DNA of 64,000 bases. It comes from CBFIDA01 sp965661085 (GTDB lineage Bacteria > Pseudomonadota > Gammaproteobacteria > Comchoanobacterales > Comchoanobacteraceae). The notes under the pieces are model-generated. The model worked only from the letters and a program-made list of their open reading frames with translations, had not been told where the DNA came from and did not search any database. Shown here in pieces: positions 17,950-25,899 of the stretch (position 1 is its first letter; each line of letters opens with the position of its first letter). The DNA lies in NCBI GenBank assembly GCA_965661085.1, contig CBFIDA010000002.1:1-64000 (forward strand), written 5' to 3'. Both the position numbers and the translations under genes were made by a program.

Positions 17950-19392
17950 ATGCATATGTTTCAAACAATGTCGCTGTGGTTGGTGATGCCAGAAATCATT
18001 TTGGTCTTGGGTGCTTGCACCTGTCTGTTGGCCGCAACCTTCAAGCAAACAAAAGAGTCTGGCACTTTGTTTGTGCTGGCCATGGTGGTGTTATCCTTGG
18101 TGCTGTTTGAGCTGATGGTCCGTTTGGGCGCACCATTTTCCATGGCTTTTGGGCATGCTTTTCAGTTTGATGATGAGGCCACGTTGCTGAAGTTGGGCAT
18201 CACGGTCATCACTCTGCTTGCCCTCATTTATGGTCGGCCGGTGCTTGAGCATCTTAAAACGCCGATGGGTGAATGTTATGCCATGGTCTTGTTTGCCACC
18301 TCTGGCATGTTTTTACTGTGTTCTGCCATGAACCTCTTGACCATTTATTTGGGCATTGAGTTGATGTCTCTGCCTTTGTATGCTTTGGTCGCAATTCAAC
18401 GCCAAGTCAAAACCAGCACAGAGGCTGCTTTAAAATACTTTGTCATGGGTGCTTTGTCTTCTGGGCTGCTGCTGTTTGGCTTTTCTTTGTTGTATGGCGC
18501 AACTGGTGCGTTTTCATTGGTGGAGATTCAGCAGTTTCTTTTGGTGCCGGAGCACGCCAATTTGATGGTGGGCTTGGCCTGTGTGTTCATCGTTGCTGGC
18601 ATGGCTTTCAAACTGGGTTTGGCGCCATTTCACATGTGGGTGCCAGATGTGTATGAAGCTGCACCCACACCGATTGCATGTTTGATTGCCACGACCCCTA
18701 AAATTGCCATGACTGCCATGCTGTTGCATTTGTTTGTCCAGGCATTGCATGCGAGTGTGATGTATTGGGGGAGCATGTTTGTCACCGTTGCATTGCTGTC
18801 ATTGTGGATGGGCAATGCCATTGCATTGGTTCAAAAACACTTCAAAAGAATGTTGGCGTACTCCTCAGTGGCCCACATGGGCGTGCTCGTGCTGGGCTTG
18901 GTCAACAACAACCATTTGGGTGCGAAAGCCATGATGTTCTATATTTTGGCATATGCCCTCACCACCACGGTCGCCTTTGGTGCCTGTATGTTCTTGCAAT
19001 CAAATTACAAATCATCGGCCAAGATCGACGACTTTAAAGGCTTACATCGTGTGTTTCCTGGCTTGGCATTTTGCTTGATGATGGCCATGTTCTCCATGGC
19101 CGGTGTGCCACCTTTGGTGGGCTTTATGGCAAAATTCTCCATCCTGGATGCATTGCTTCAATCGGGCCATACGCTTTGGGGTGTGATGATGGTGTTGGCA
19201 TCGGTCATTGGGGCGTATTATTACATTCGTGTGATCAAGGTCATGTACTTTGATGCGCCCACCGATCAAGTCAACATGATGTGCTTAGGAGGGCGTTGGC
19301 AGCGTGGCTGTTATTTGGTACACGGTGGTTTGCTGTTGGTCATTGGTGTGGCCCCAGCACTCCTCTATCATTTGATCATGCATGTGGTTTGA
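17950..19392 (+). CDS. nuoN: NADH-quinone oxidoreductase subunit N
   Basis: Third antiporter-like subunit and the last gene of the operon. 480 aa. YLGIELMSLPLYALVA (pumping glutamate), STEAALKYFVMGALSSGLLL (channel lysine), GLAPFHMWVPDVYEAAPTP and KRMLAYSSVAHMGVLVLG are present. The start is ATG 17950 or ATG 17956, with AGGAG at 17942-17946. No strong terminator is visible in the 68 bases between its end and the convergent gene on the - strand. Confidence 0.97.
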   Translation: MHMFQTMSLWLVMPEIILVLGACTCLLAATFKQTKESGTLFVLAMVVLSLVLFELMVRLGAPFSMAFGHAFQFDDEATLLKLGITVITLLALIYGRPVLEHLKTPMGECYAMVLFATSGMFLLCSAMNLLTIYLGIELMSLPLYALVAIQRQVKTSTEAALKYFVMGALSSGLLLFGFSLLYGATGAFSLVEIQQFLLVPEHANLMVGLACVFIVAGMAFKLGLAPFHMWVPDVYEAAPTPIACLIATTPKIAMTAMLLHLFVQALHASVMYWGSMFVTVALLSLWMGNAIALVQKHFKRMLAYSSVAHMGVLVLGLVNNNHLGAKAMMFYILAYALTTTVAFGACMFLQSNYKSSAKIDDFKGLHRVFPGLAFCLMMAMFSMAGVPPLVGFMAKFSILDALLQSGHTLWGVMMVLASVIGAYYYIRVIKVMYFDAPTDQVNMMCLGGRWQRGCYLVHGGLLLVIGVAPALLYHLIMHVV

Positions 19393-19460
19393 GTCACAGC
19401 AGTCATGTGATCCCTGATCCGACGATACGCCAATCGATGACATTGTGTGTGTCTGAATTT

Positions 19461-21317
19461 TTATCTAACACGCGTTATCGATTCGGTTGGTGATGGTGCG
19501 TTATTCTCAGGCGTAGCTCCCAATCCGTTAAGTTGCTCATATTTTTGATCATCCACAAGACCAAATCCTAGCAGAGCGGATGCCTTGGGACGGAACATGA
19601 CAAAGTCATCCAGCAGCGTCATGCCACGCAGAAACAATTTATAAACCAGCGTGATGTTGGCGGTGCCAATGATCGATGCAATGCCCCAAACCACCCAACT
19701 GGCCGCAGCAGGGCCAAAGCCGATGTGATGCAACACAACAAGCCAGGGTGAACTGGGACCGACGGTGGCCATGAACAGCATGATTGCGGTGGCACAAGCT
19801 GGCACACAGGGTACCAGATAAAAAATGATGCAGTGGGGCCATGAGAATGTTGCTGTATTTGGCATGGGATATTGGCGAAAATAGCCATAAAAAGCATTGG
19901 AGGCCAAAAGTGTGGCGCCCGCCCAACAAAAACCAATGCACATGGCGACCAAAGGGGCTGGGCCAGTTAAACCCAACATGAAGGCCATGGTGCCCAACAC
20001 ATGCAACCCTGCTTGATAACTGAACACCGCAAAACCCACAGCAGTGATCCATGCCAAAATCAAGCCAAAACGGCCGGCCATGATGCGCTCAAATGAAGAA
20101 GGTGTCCGAAAGATTTTCTTACCATCGATCTCGACCGCATTCAAGTATTCTTGCGCACGCTTTTTGAGCTGCCGACATCCACGCGTGAAATGGGGCAGAA
20201 TGTATTCGTTGTTGTAGTATTTGTAAATGGCCACACGTGTCAGTGCAAATGCCGCCAAAAAGCCTGTCCCAAACATACACGCCACCAGTATCAGATTGGG
20301 GTAAAATCCAAGTGCCACCAGTGTGGCGGGTGACATGATGGTCGTCAACAGCTGATAGCCCCCCCAAAATGTTGCCGAAGCATGCACAAAGCAATTGAAG
20401 ACACCAAGTACCCTCAATCCAAATTGGCGTCGTTTGACCGTTTGCCCTGAGATCAAATTGCGCTCAAGTGATTCAAAATGACTCACCAGCAACAGGGCAA
20501 AGTATGCACGGTACAATTTTCCATCTTTTTCTTGGTCATTTTTTTTGTCATTATTTTTGTCTTGGCTTTGGGGATTATAAATGGCATCGATTACTCCATT
20601 TGCCTTTGTGAAGCATGGCTCGTTAGGCTGCGCCCCCGGACTGGCCAAAGGGGGGGATGCGGTTTGGTGCATGTACCAACAGACGAGGGCAGTACAGGTC
20701 AAACACAACCATCCCCAGCTTGTTTGATACCACAGGGCCAACGCAAACACACCTGCCACCCACACAAGGTAAGGCCATGTCGATGCAGTGGCCTGTTGTG
20801 CTGCTGAAGCGATTGGCTTGTTGTGTGTACCAGTATCGAGGTTAAACTTACGCCAGTGGTCTTGCAGCTGCTTCAATACACTGCTTTCCATCGATTGTTT
20901 ATTGTTCTTGCGTATACTTTTTAAAGCCCAAGATGCCTCGTAAAGTCTTTGCTGTAACTTTTTTGATAGAGACTCCAGGCCATAACGGTATAAAGCACGG
21001 ACAGTTCTTGGCCCATTTTCCAAAAGGTTTTGTTGATGGCGTTTTTGACGAAACTTTTCATTCTGAGAAAAGCAGCGATCAAACCACCATTTCAAGATGT
21101 TGTGACCAAACAATGCGGCCCAGAAAAAAAAGCCAATGATGGCGATCCCTATGGCAAGACCGGGGCCAATGGCGTGGATGGCCAATAAGCCACGCAAGAC
21201 CTGGCTTGACATGGTGATGCCAATCAGCAGCACGCCAAAGGGTAAAAAAAACAAGAAAACACCCAATCGATGTTGCAGACGTTTTGAGCTCGATCTGACG
21301 GCATCAGACATGGCCAT
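19461..21317 (-). CDS. Multi-spanning membrane protein, unknown function (paralogue A)
   Basis: 618 aa, not a family I recognise. It alternates about ten hydrophobic segments (around residues 18-37, 46-70, 184-218, 310-360 and a block from 415 to 560) with basic cytoplasmic-type loops; the loop at 85-175 is rich in Lys, Arg and Gln. The central segment LRVLGVFNCFVHASATFWGG aligns with VRAIGFLNGFVNGTGTLFAA of the next gene upstream on the same strand, and FGTGFLAAFALTRVAIYKY with its counterpart LSGACAAWALTWVGIEEF. The pair therefore comes from a duplication. ATG 21317 has AGGAT before it. Possible roles include a transporter-like protein or a host-interaction protein; no catalytic motif is visible. 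Confidence 0.75.
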   Translation of the reverse strand: MAMSDAVRSSSKRLQHRLGVFLFFLPFGVLLIGITMSSQVLRGLLAIHAIGPGLAIGIAIIGFFFWAALFGHNILKWWFDRCFSQNEKFRQKRHQQNLLENGPRTVRALYRYGLESLSKKLQQRLYEASWALKSIRKNNKQSMESSVLKQLQDHWRKFNLDTGTHNKPIASAAQQATASTWPYLVWVAGVFALALWYQTSWGWLCLTCTALVCWYMHQTASPPLASPGAQPNEPCFTKANGVIDAIYNPQSQDKNNDKKNDQEKDGKLYRAYFALLLVSHFESLERNLISGQTVKRRQFGLRVLGVFNCFVHASATFWGGYQLLTTIMSPATLVALGFYPNLILVACMFGTGFLAAFALTRVAIYKYYNNEYILPHFTRGCRQLKKRAQEYLNAVEIDGKKIFRTPSSFERIMAGRFGLILAWITAVGFAVFSYQAGLHVLGTMAFMLGLTGPAPLVAMCIGFCWAGATLLASNAFYGYFRQYPMPNTATFSWPHCIIFYLVPCVPACATAIMLFMATVGPSSPWLVVLHHIGFGPAAASWVVWGIASIIGTANITLVYKLFLRGMTLLDDFVMFRPKASALLGFGLVDDQKYEQLNGLGATPENNAPSPTESITRVR

Positions 21318-21387
21318 GATCCTATAAAAAACATGATCTTAGCATAAATACGCCACATTGGGTATGATTTATTTCAGGCCAACACAA

Positions 21388-21427
21388 ATCCTCACAACGA
21401 TGGCAGTGCTGCAACCGTTGTGAGGAT
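21388..21427 (-). terminator. 12-bp perfect hairpin, possible terminator of paralogue B
   Basis: ATCCTCACAACG (21388-21399) and CGTTGTGAGGAT (21416-21427) are exact inverted repeats around a 16-base loop. The hairpin lies 27 bases beyond the stop of the 678-aa membrane protein on the - strand. In that direction it is followed by TTGTGTTGG, a poor U tract, so termination may be weak or factor-dependent. It also sits upstream of paralogue A and could act as an attenuator between the two genes. Confidence 0.5.
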
Positions 21428-21454
21428 ACTGTGATTCGATTAAATAAACTCAAT

Positions 21455-23491
21455 CTAAGATGTGCAAGCTTGCGCTACACCCGCTTCTGCAGCATTGTCT
21501 ACTGTGGTCAGTGGCATGCTGTCGGGATCCATGATGTTAGGGTTGAACAGTTCTGCAGTTTCATGGTTTACAGAATCATGCTGGCCATAAAGACTCAATG
21601 TTGCAAGGTCATACCATGTGGCGGCATTTTCCATGAACATTTTACCCATCAGGTACACACAGCAGATGCCCATGATGAACGCAGCAACGCCGGGGAAGGA
21701 TGCAAACCAAGAAAAAGCATAGGTGCTTTTGACAAGCATGGTGACGGTGGCGATTGTGGGCACCAACACCAGGGCTTTTGAAAAACCCCACGCCACCCAG
21801 CCTTGTGCTCGACCATCTCTGTAAAAATCTTGAATGGGTTGCATGCAAAACTTGGTGAAAAACCCAGCAGCCGCGACCACTGTGATCAATGCGCAAAAAC
21901 CACCAATGGCCATGGACAAGGTGCTCAACCATGTGCCACTGGTGACAATGCCCAGCCATTCAAAAATGTTGGGCAACATTGTTGCACCTGTATGATATTG
22001 AAAACAAGCCATGCCTCCGGCAGTCAATAGGGCAAAGAACATGGCCACGCCGTTGTTGACCATGAATGCATCGATGTTCTTTTGAGAGAACATGTTGTAT
22101 AACCCGTAGAGGGGTACAGAGCACACCAGTGCTGCAGCCATCCCTAAAAACGCTGGCATGGACCACAGGCTGTACATAAAACCCACTGCAAACGTGATGA
22201 CGGTCACAATAGCCCAGCCAGCAATGACTTTGGTAGGTATCTTGTCGTTTTCGTTTTGTTGTTCAGATATGTCACCAGTGTTTTTGCTAGCCTTGCTCTT
22301 TGAAAAGCTATTTGAATTATTATCCTCATTTTCTTTTTGAATATAGCCCAAATTGTTCAGAATGCGATCGGCAAATTCTTCAATGCCTACCCATGTCAAG
22401 GCCCATGCGGCACAAGCACCTGATAAAAAGCCAACACCAAGTACAAAGCCTTTGAGCCAAAGTGGCCACATCAAAACTGCGGCATGACCAAATGCAAAGT
22501 CACAAACACCAATGGCCGCAAACAATGTTCCTGTACCATTGACAAAACCATTTAAGAACCCAATTGCCCGAACCGGCCATTTTGCCCAAGTGTCCTTGTG
22601 CGAGGTTGACGTTGTCGCTTGGGTCGCATCCGATTCCTTTCTTTCAGCATCAGACCATTTTTTTTTATCAGAAGCGGGAGCACTTCTGCCCAAAGACTCT
22701 ACAAATTGTTTTGCATCACTCACAAACGCAATGCCAGTAAAGCGATTGTATCGCGTCCGAAATGTATTCCAATCATCTTCAATTGACCAGTTCTGTTTCT
22801 TTTCAATGAATGTTTGGTAAACCGTTTCGATCCAACGTTTTAGTTTGGCTTTCGCATTTGGTTCTTTGACATCTGTTTGGTTAAACTTATCAACCGCTGC
22901 ATTGTGAATCTTGAGCACCACCTGGTCTTCTTGATCAATGAACCGGCCACGAACCATGGCCAACACTGGTTTACCGTAAATGGTTGCCCAAACAAGAGAC
23001 ATGAAGAGCAGAAACGCATAGGCTGCGGGTCTGGATATGAAGGCGCTCACAAACACAAGCGATTGAGAACCTGTGAACACCCCAACAAAGCCACCACCCA
23101 AAATGCCAGCAAACAGCACCGCTGTGATGATGTAACCCCAGTAGTTGTTGACGCGTGCGAAATGGCGTTTCTTGAAAAGGGCATTGTAGCGTTGCTTGGC
23201 CAGATTGGGGGTGGGGCCAGAGGCTTCTGATGAGAAATAGTAAGCGTACACGATGACGCACAAGGTGCTCAGCACCGCAATGCAGACGTGTGGCAGATAG
23301 ACAGCAGGCATGGTCAGCGCGGCCAACGTCCATGAAATTTGGCCAAAGTACCATTGTGCTGAAAGACAAAGACTTGAAAGCACAAACGTTAGGATTGCGG
23401 CCCTATCGACCCACTGAGAAAAACTTGTGGTCTGGGTCTTTGGTGGTCGATCTTGAGATGAACTTTGCCTGTCAAGTGGTACTTGCGTCAT
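21455..23491 (-). CDS. Multi-spanning membrane protein, unknown function (paralogue B)
   Basis: 678 aa, related to the downstream gene on the same strand (see the VRAIGFLNGFVNGTGTLFAA segment). About eleven to twelve hydrophobic segments fall in three blocks (roughly 30-85, 110-175 and 290-640), separated by long hydrophilic loops. One loop (about 200-290) is rich in Lys, Trp and Asp, and another (about 385-425) is a Ser/Asn/Glu-rich low-complexity stretch. No enzyme motif is seen. ATG 23491 follows a strong AAAGGAG site, and a good promoter lies just upstream. A membrane-inserted host-interaction protein is one possibility, but this rests only on topology and company. Confidence 0.78.
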   Translation of the reverse strand: MTQVPLDRQSSSQDRPPKTQTTSFSQWVDRAAILTFVLSSLCLSAQWYFGQISWTLAALTMPAVYLPHVCIAVLSTLCVIVYAYYFSSEASGPTPNLAKQRYNALFKKRHFARVNNYWGYIITAVLFAGILGGGFVGVFTGSQSLVFVSAFISRPAAYAFLLFMSLVWATIYGKPVLAMVRGRFIDQEDQVVLKIHNAAVDKFNQTDVKEPNAKAKLKRWIETVYQTFIEKKQNWSIEDDWNTFRTRYNRFTGIAFVSDAKQFVESLGRSAPASDKKKWSDAERKESDATQATTSTSHKDTWAKWPVRAIGFLNGFVNGTGTLFAAIGVCDFAFGHAAVLMWPLWLKGFVLGVGFLSGACAAWALTWVGIEEFADRILNNLGYIQKENEDNNSNSFSKSKASKNTGDISEQQNENDKIPTKVIAGWAIVTVITFAVGFMYSLWSMPAFLGMAAALVCSVPLYGLYNMFSQKNIDAFMVNNGVAMFFALLTAGGMACFQYHTGATMLPNIFEWLGIVTSGTWLSTLSMAIGGFCALITVVAAAGFFTKFCMQPIQDFYRDGRAQGWVAWGFSKALVLVPTIATVTMLVKSTYAFSWFASFPGVAAFIMGICCVYLMGKMFMENAATWYDLATLSLYGQHDSVNHETAELFNPNIMDPDSMPLTTVDNAAEAGVAQACTS

Positions 23492-23525
23492 GATTTTCTC
23501 CTTTACGTAGCAAAGATAATCCTAA

Positions 23526-23554
23526 AATATAGCATGTGTCGACCCTTGATGCAA
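23526..23554 (-). promoter_or_regulatory. Sigma-70-type promoter of the 678-aa membrane protein
   Basis: On the - strand TTGCAT (23549-23554), a 17-base spacer ending in TGC, and TATATT (23526-23531). The TGn extension before the -10 box compensates for the weaker -35. The predicted transcript starts near 23519 and has a leader of about 28 bases containing AAAGGAG. Confidence 0.6.
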
Positions 23555-24139
23555 TGGCTGTTTCGATGAGATCCGGGCCTCATTGAAGCGCATCACATGC
23601 CTGTGCAGATCGGTGACCATTTTCACCTCATTTTCTAAAGAGCGTTTAAAGTGAGTACAGCAGGGATGGATGTAAATTGTATGCTGTTCCAGCAAGTGTG
23701 TTTGGCACCTTTTTAGTGGCATCTCGGATTGGGATCGCAATGTCTCAGAGACCGCCTGAATGGCACAATCTCAATGCGGTGGTTCTGCACCATGTCATGG
23801 TACATCTGCTGTGTATGAACAACACAGTGGTGTTGCAATCGCGTCATCAAGGGGCCAAAAAGCGGCAGGGTTCGACCACGCATGGTTGAGGTGGAAAGCT
23901 TGTGATTGCATATTGCAAATTGCTGTTTAGAATCATTTTGAGCATGATTGAGTGATTTTTTGTGCATGATTATGCGATGCGTTGCGAAGATATTCAGCAA
24001 CAATGTAAGCGTTATTGCGTTATTTTAGCACAAATGTAGAGCTAAATTGTTGGTTTTGTTGGGTGGGGATGATCAGGGGGTTGATTTGATTGAATTTTTC
24101 GTGTTAACTGATGAAGTATGACACGGATGTCATCGAAAC
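23555..24139. other. Long intergenic region, no convincing gene
   Basis: Nearly 600 bases between two divergent genes. On the - strand two short open frames (about 72 and 96 codons, 23522-23740 and 23713-24003) overlap in different frames. Neither has a clear ribosome-binding site or a recognisable motif. They could be pieces of a decayed gene. The last 150 bases are AT-rich and probably hold the promoter of the 372-aa gene; I could not fix its boxes. No RNA gene was recognised. Confidence 0.4.
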
Positions 24140-24159
24140 ATACAACATGGAGGTTGTAT
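24140..24159 (+). promoter_or_regulatory. Hairpin presenting the ribosome-binding site of the 372-aa gene
   Basis: ATACAAC (24140-24146) and GTTGTAT (24153-24159) form a 7-bp stem whose 6-base loop is ATGGAG, so GGAG of the Shine-Dalgarno lies in the loop and its last G in the stem. The start codon follows one base after the stem. Folding could limit ribosome access and be relieved by temperature or a binding protein. Only the pairing is seen; control is inferred. Confidence 0.5.
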
Positions 24160-24160
24160 C

Positions 24161-25279
24161 ATGTCAGCACAAAAATCGGTGCCGCATCAGGCCCAAAACA
24201 ATCCAGACGATGCCCAACTCACTTTTGGCATCGATGCCCAAACCAGCGAAAAAGATTTCTCATCTTTGGCACGTGTTCAGCCAATGCAAAATGTTTTCAA
24301 TGGCGCTGCGCAGCATTTGTGTGGCAACACGCCACAAAAAGGAGCGTCACAGTTTGAAAGCAAGGTACTGGGCTTGTACCAACAAGGTCAAACACAAAAC
24401 GTCTCTCAACCCACACAGTCCAAACCCAACTACGCCTTTGAGAAAAAAATGTTGCAGCAGGGTAAGGCAACGTTGAATCGTTTAAAGCAAATGATGGGCG
24501 GTGCTGTCAATAAAGTGACCACCAAAAAAGTGGATTTGTCTTTTTTGTTGCGACGTCTGCAATGGTTGTCTTTCTACTATGAGTCGGTACGTCGTCAGCG
24601 CATCTTGGATGTGATCAAGCGCCAGGATGATGCGCGTAAAAGTTTGCACCGTGGTCAGCAGGCATTGCATCAGGCCCTACTGGATGAAGCCATTCTGCTC
24701 AGCAATGAGCAAATGGCAGATTTGCAAACTCAGTCTTTGTTCCAGGACAACCACACGTATTCTGCGTATCAAATCAGCTCGATGGTCACAGGCGTTTATG
24801 TTGCTTCCATTGTGGCAAATTTGGCGGATCGAGGCCATCAGATCTCAGATGCACAACGCATGCGTTTGCAACAGTTTTTTCATCGCATCCACCATAACCA
24901 GTTTGAACCAGCCAACCAAATTGAAACCATGGTCATGGTGCCGCCTGTTGAGCTTGAGCAGGCCCATATGCATGGCATGTTACAAATCATTGAGCAGCCT
25001 TTACAGGCGCAACAACAGTTTCAATCTGAATGGCATCAAGCTTCTGAGCAAGACGCCATCATGCAACAACTCATTGCAGCCCATACCCCAGCCATGAACA
25101 ACAGCGGGCTTTATGACCGATTGTTACAGACGCCATCTGCACCCCTAGAAGATGCCTTGAATGTTGGGCGAGATTTGATGGCCATGACGGCGCAACAACA
25201 ACATGCGGCGGTGCAGATGACAGACCTGTCATCCGTATTGTCAGAGGATGCACGCAACAGCATGTCCGCTTCGGTTTAG
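24161..25279 (+). CDS. Gln-rich helical protein, unknown function
   Basis: 372 aa, no family recognised. The first 90 residues are polar and probably disordered. A central basic helical region (about 95-180) contains KKMLQQGKATLNRLKQMM and LLRRLQWLSFYYESVRRQR. It is followed by an amphipathic helical part rich in Gln, His and Met, with a moderately hydrophobic stretch near residue 205-222 (YQISSMVTGVYVASIVANLA). No signal peptide. Expressed from its own leader with a hairpin at the ribosome-binding site, 54 bases ahead of lspA, with which it may be co-transcribed. It lies among large unknown membrane proteins, so a related role is possible. Confidence 0.7.
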   Translation: MSAQKSVPHQAQNNPDDAQLTFGIDAQTSEKDFSSLARVQPMQNVFNGAAQHLCGNTPQKGASQFESKVLGLYQQGQTQNVSQPTQSKPNYAFEKKMLQQGKATLNRLKQMMGGAVNKVTTKKVDLSFLLRRLQWLSFYYESVRRQRILDVIKRQDDARKSLHRGQQALHQALLDEAILLSNEQMADLQTQSLFQDNHTYSAYQISSMVTGVYVASIVANLADRGHQISDAQRMRLQQFFHRIHHNQFEPANQIETMVMVPPVELEQAHMHGMLQIIEQPLQAQQQFQSEWHQASEQDAIMQQLIAAHTPAMNNSGLYDRLLQTPSAPLEDALNVGRDLMAMTAQQQHAAVQMTDLSSVLSEDARNSMSASV

Positions 25280-25333
25280 ACATTCTATTGAAAAACGGAT
25301 AAAATCATGAAAAATCAACACATGGAGCACAGC

Positions 25334-25825
25334 ATGGCTGTTTCACAAAAAATCACAAACTTTCTACCGCGTTGGTTGAGCATCAGTTTGACTGTCATTG
25401 GTTTGGATCAATTCACCAAAGCCATGGCCAGCAAACATCTTGCTTATGCCACTTCAGTGAACGTGGTACCAGGCTTGGATCTGACACTGTTGCACAACAC
25501 GGGTGCCGCATTTTCACTGCTGGCGCATGCAGGCGGTTGGCAGCAAGGGTTGTTTTTGGCCATCACTTTGATGGTGGTTGGATGTTTGATTTATGGTTTG
25601 CGGCAAACAACTTGCTTCCATGCAGGTTTGGGGGCAGCACTGATTGTGGGCGGGGCCATGGGCAATGCCACAGACCGTATTGTTCATCAGCATGTGATTG
25701 ATTTCATTGATGTGTCTTTTCAACAGTGGCATTGGCCTGTGTTCAATCTTGCCGATGCTGCCATTTGTTTGGGCGCTGTATTGTTTTTAAAACGTCGTAA
25801 GACGTCGGTTGATCAAGGCAAATAG
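25334..25825 (+). CDS. lspA: Lipoprotein signal peptidase (signal peptidase II)
   Basis: Aspartic protease of the inner membrane that cleaves signal peptides of diacylated prolipoproteins. The 163-aa protein has four membrane helices and the family motifs DQFTK, LLHNTGAAFSLL, GGAMGNATDR, VIDFIDV (catalytic Asp) and FNLADAAICLG (second catalytic Asp). ATG 25334 is chosen because GGAG lies six bases before it and the length fits; upstream ATGs at 25307 and 25322 are possible. The usual neighbour ileS is absent. The glycine-zipper lipoprotein encoded at 58017 is a likely substrate. Confidence 0.96.
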   Translation: MAVSQKITNFLPRWLSISLTVIGLDQFTKAMASKHLAYATSVNVVPGLDLTLLHNTGAAFSLLAHAGGWQQGLFLAITLMVVGCLIYGLRQTTCFHAGLGAALIVGGAMGNATDRIVHQHVIDFIDVSFQQWHWPVFNLADAAICLGAVLFLKRRKTSVDQGK

Positions 25826-25847
25826 GACGCCAGCGCTCAATCAAAGT

Positions 25848-25865
25848 TCAGGCATGTTGGCCTGA
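25848..25865 (+). repeat. Short hairpin after lspA
   Basis: TCAGGC and GCCTGA form a 6-bp stem with a 6-base loop 22 bases after the lspA stop. There is no U tract, so if it terminates transcription it does so weakly. Confidence 0.3.
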
Positions 25866-25899
25866 GTCATCATCACATATGTGTCCAAGGAGGGATCGT

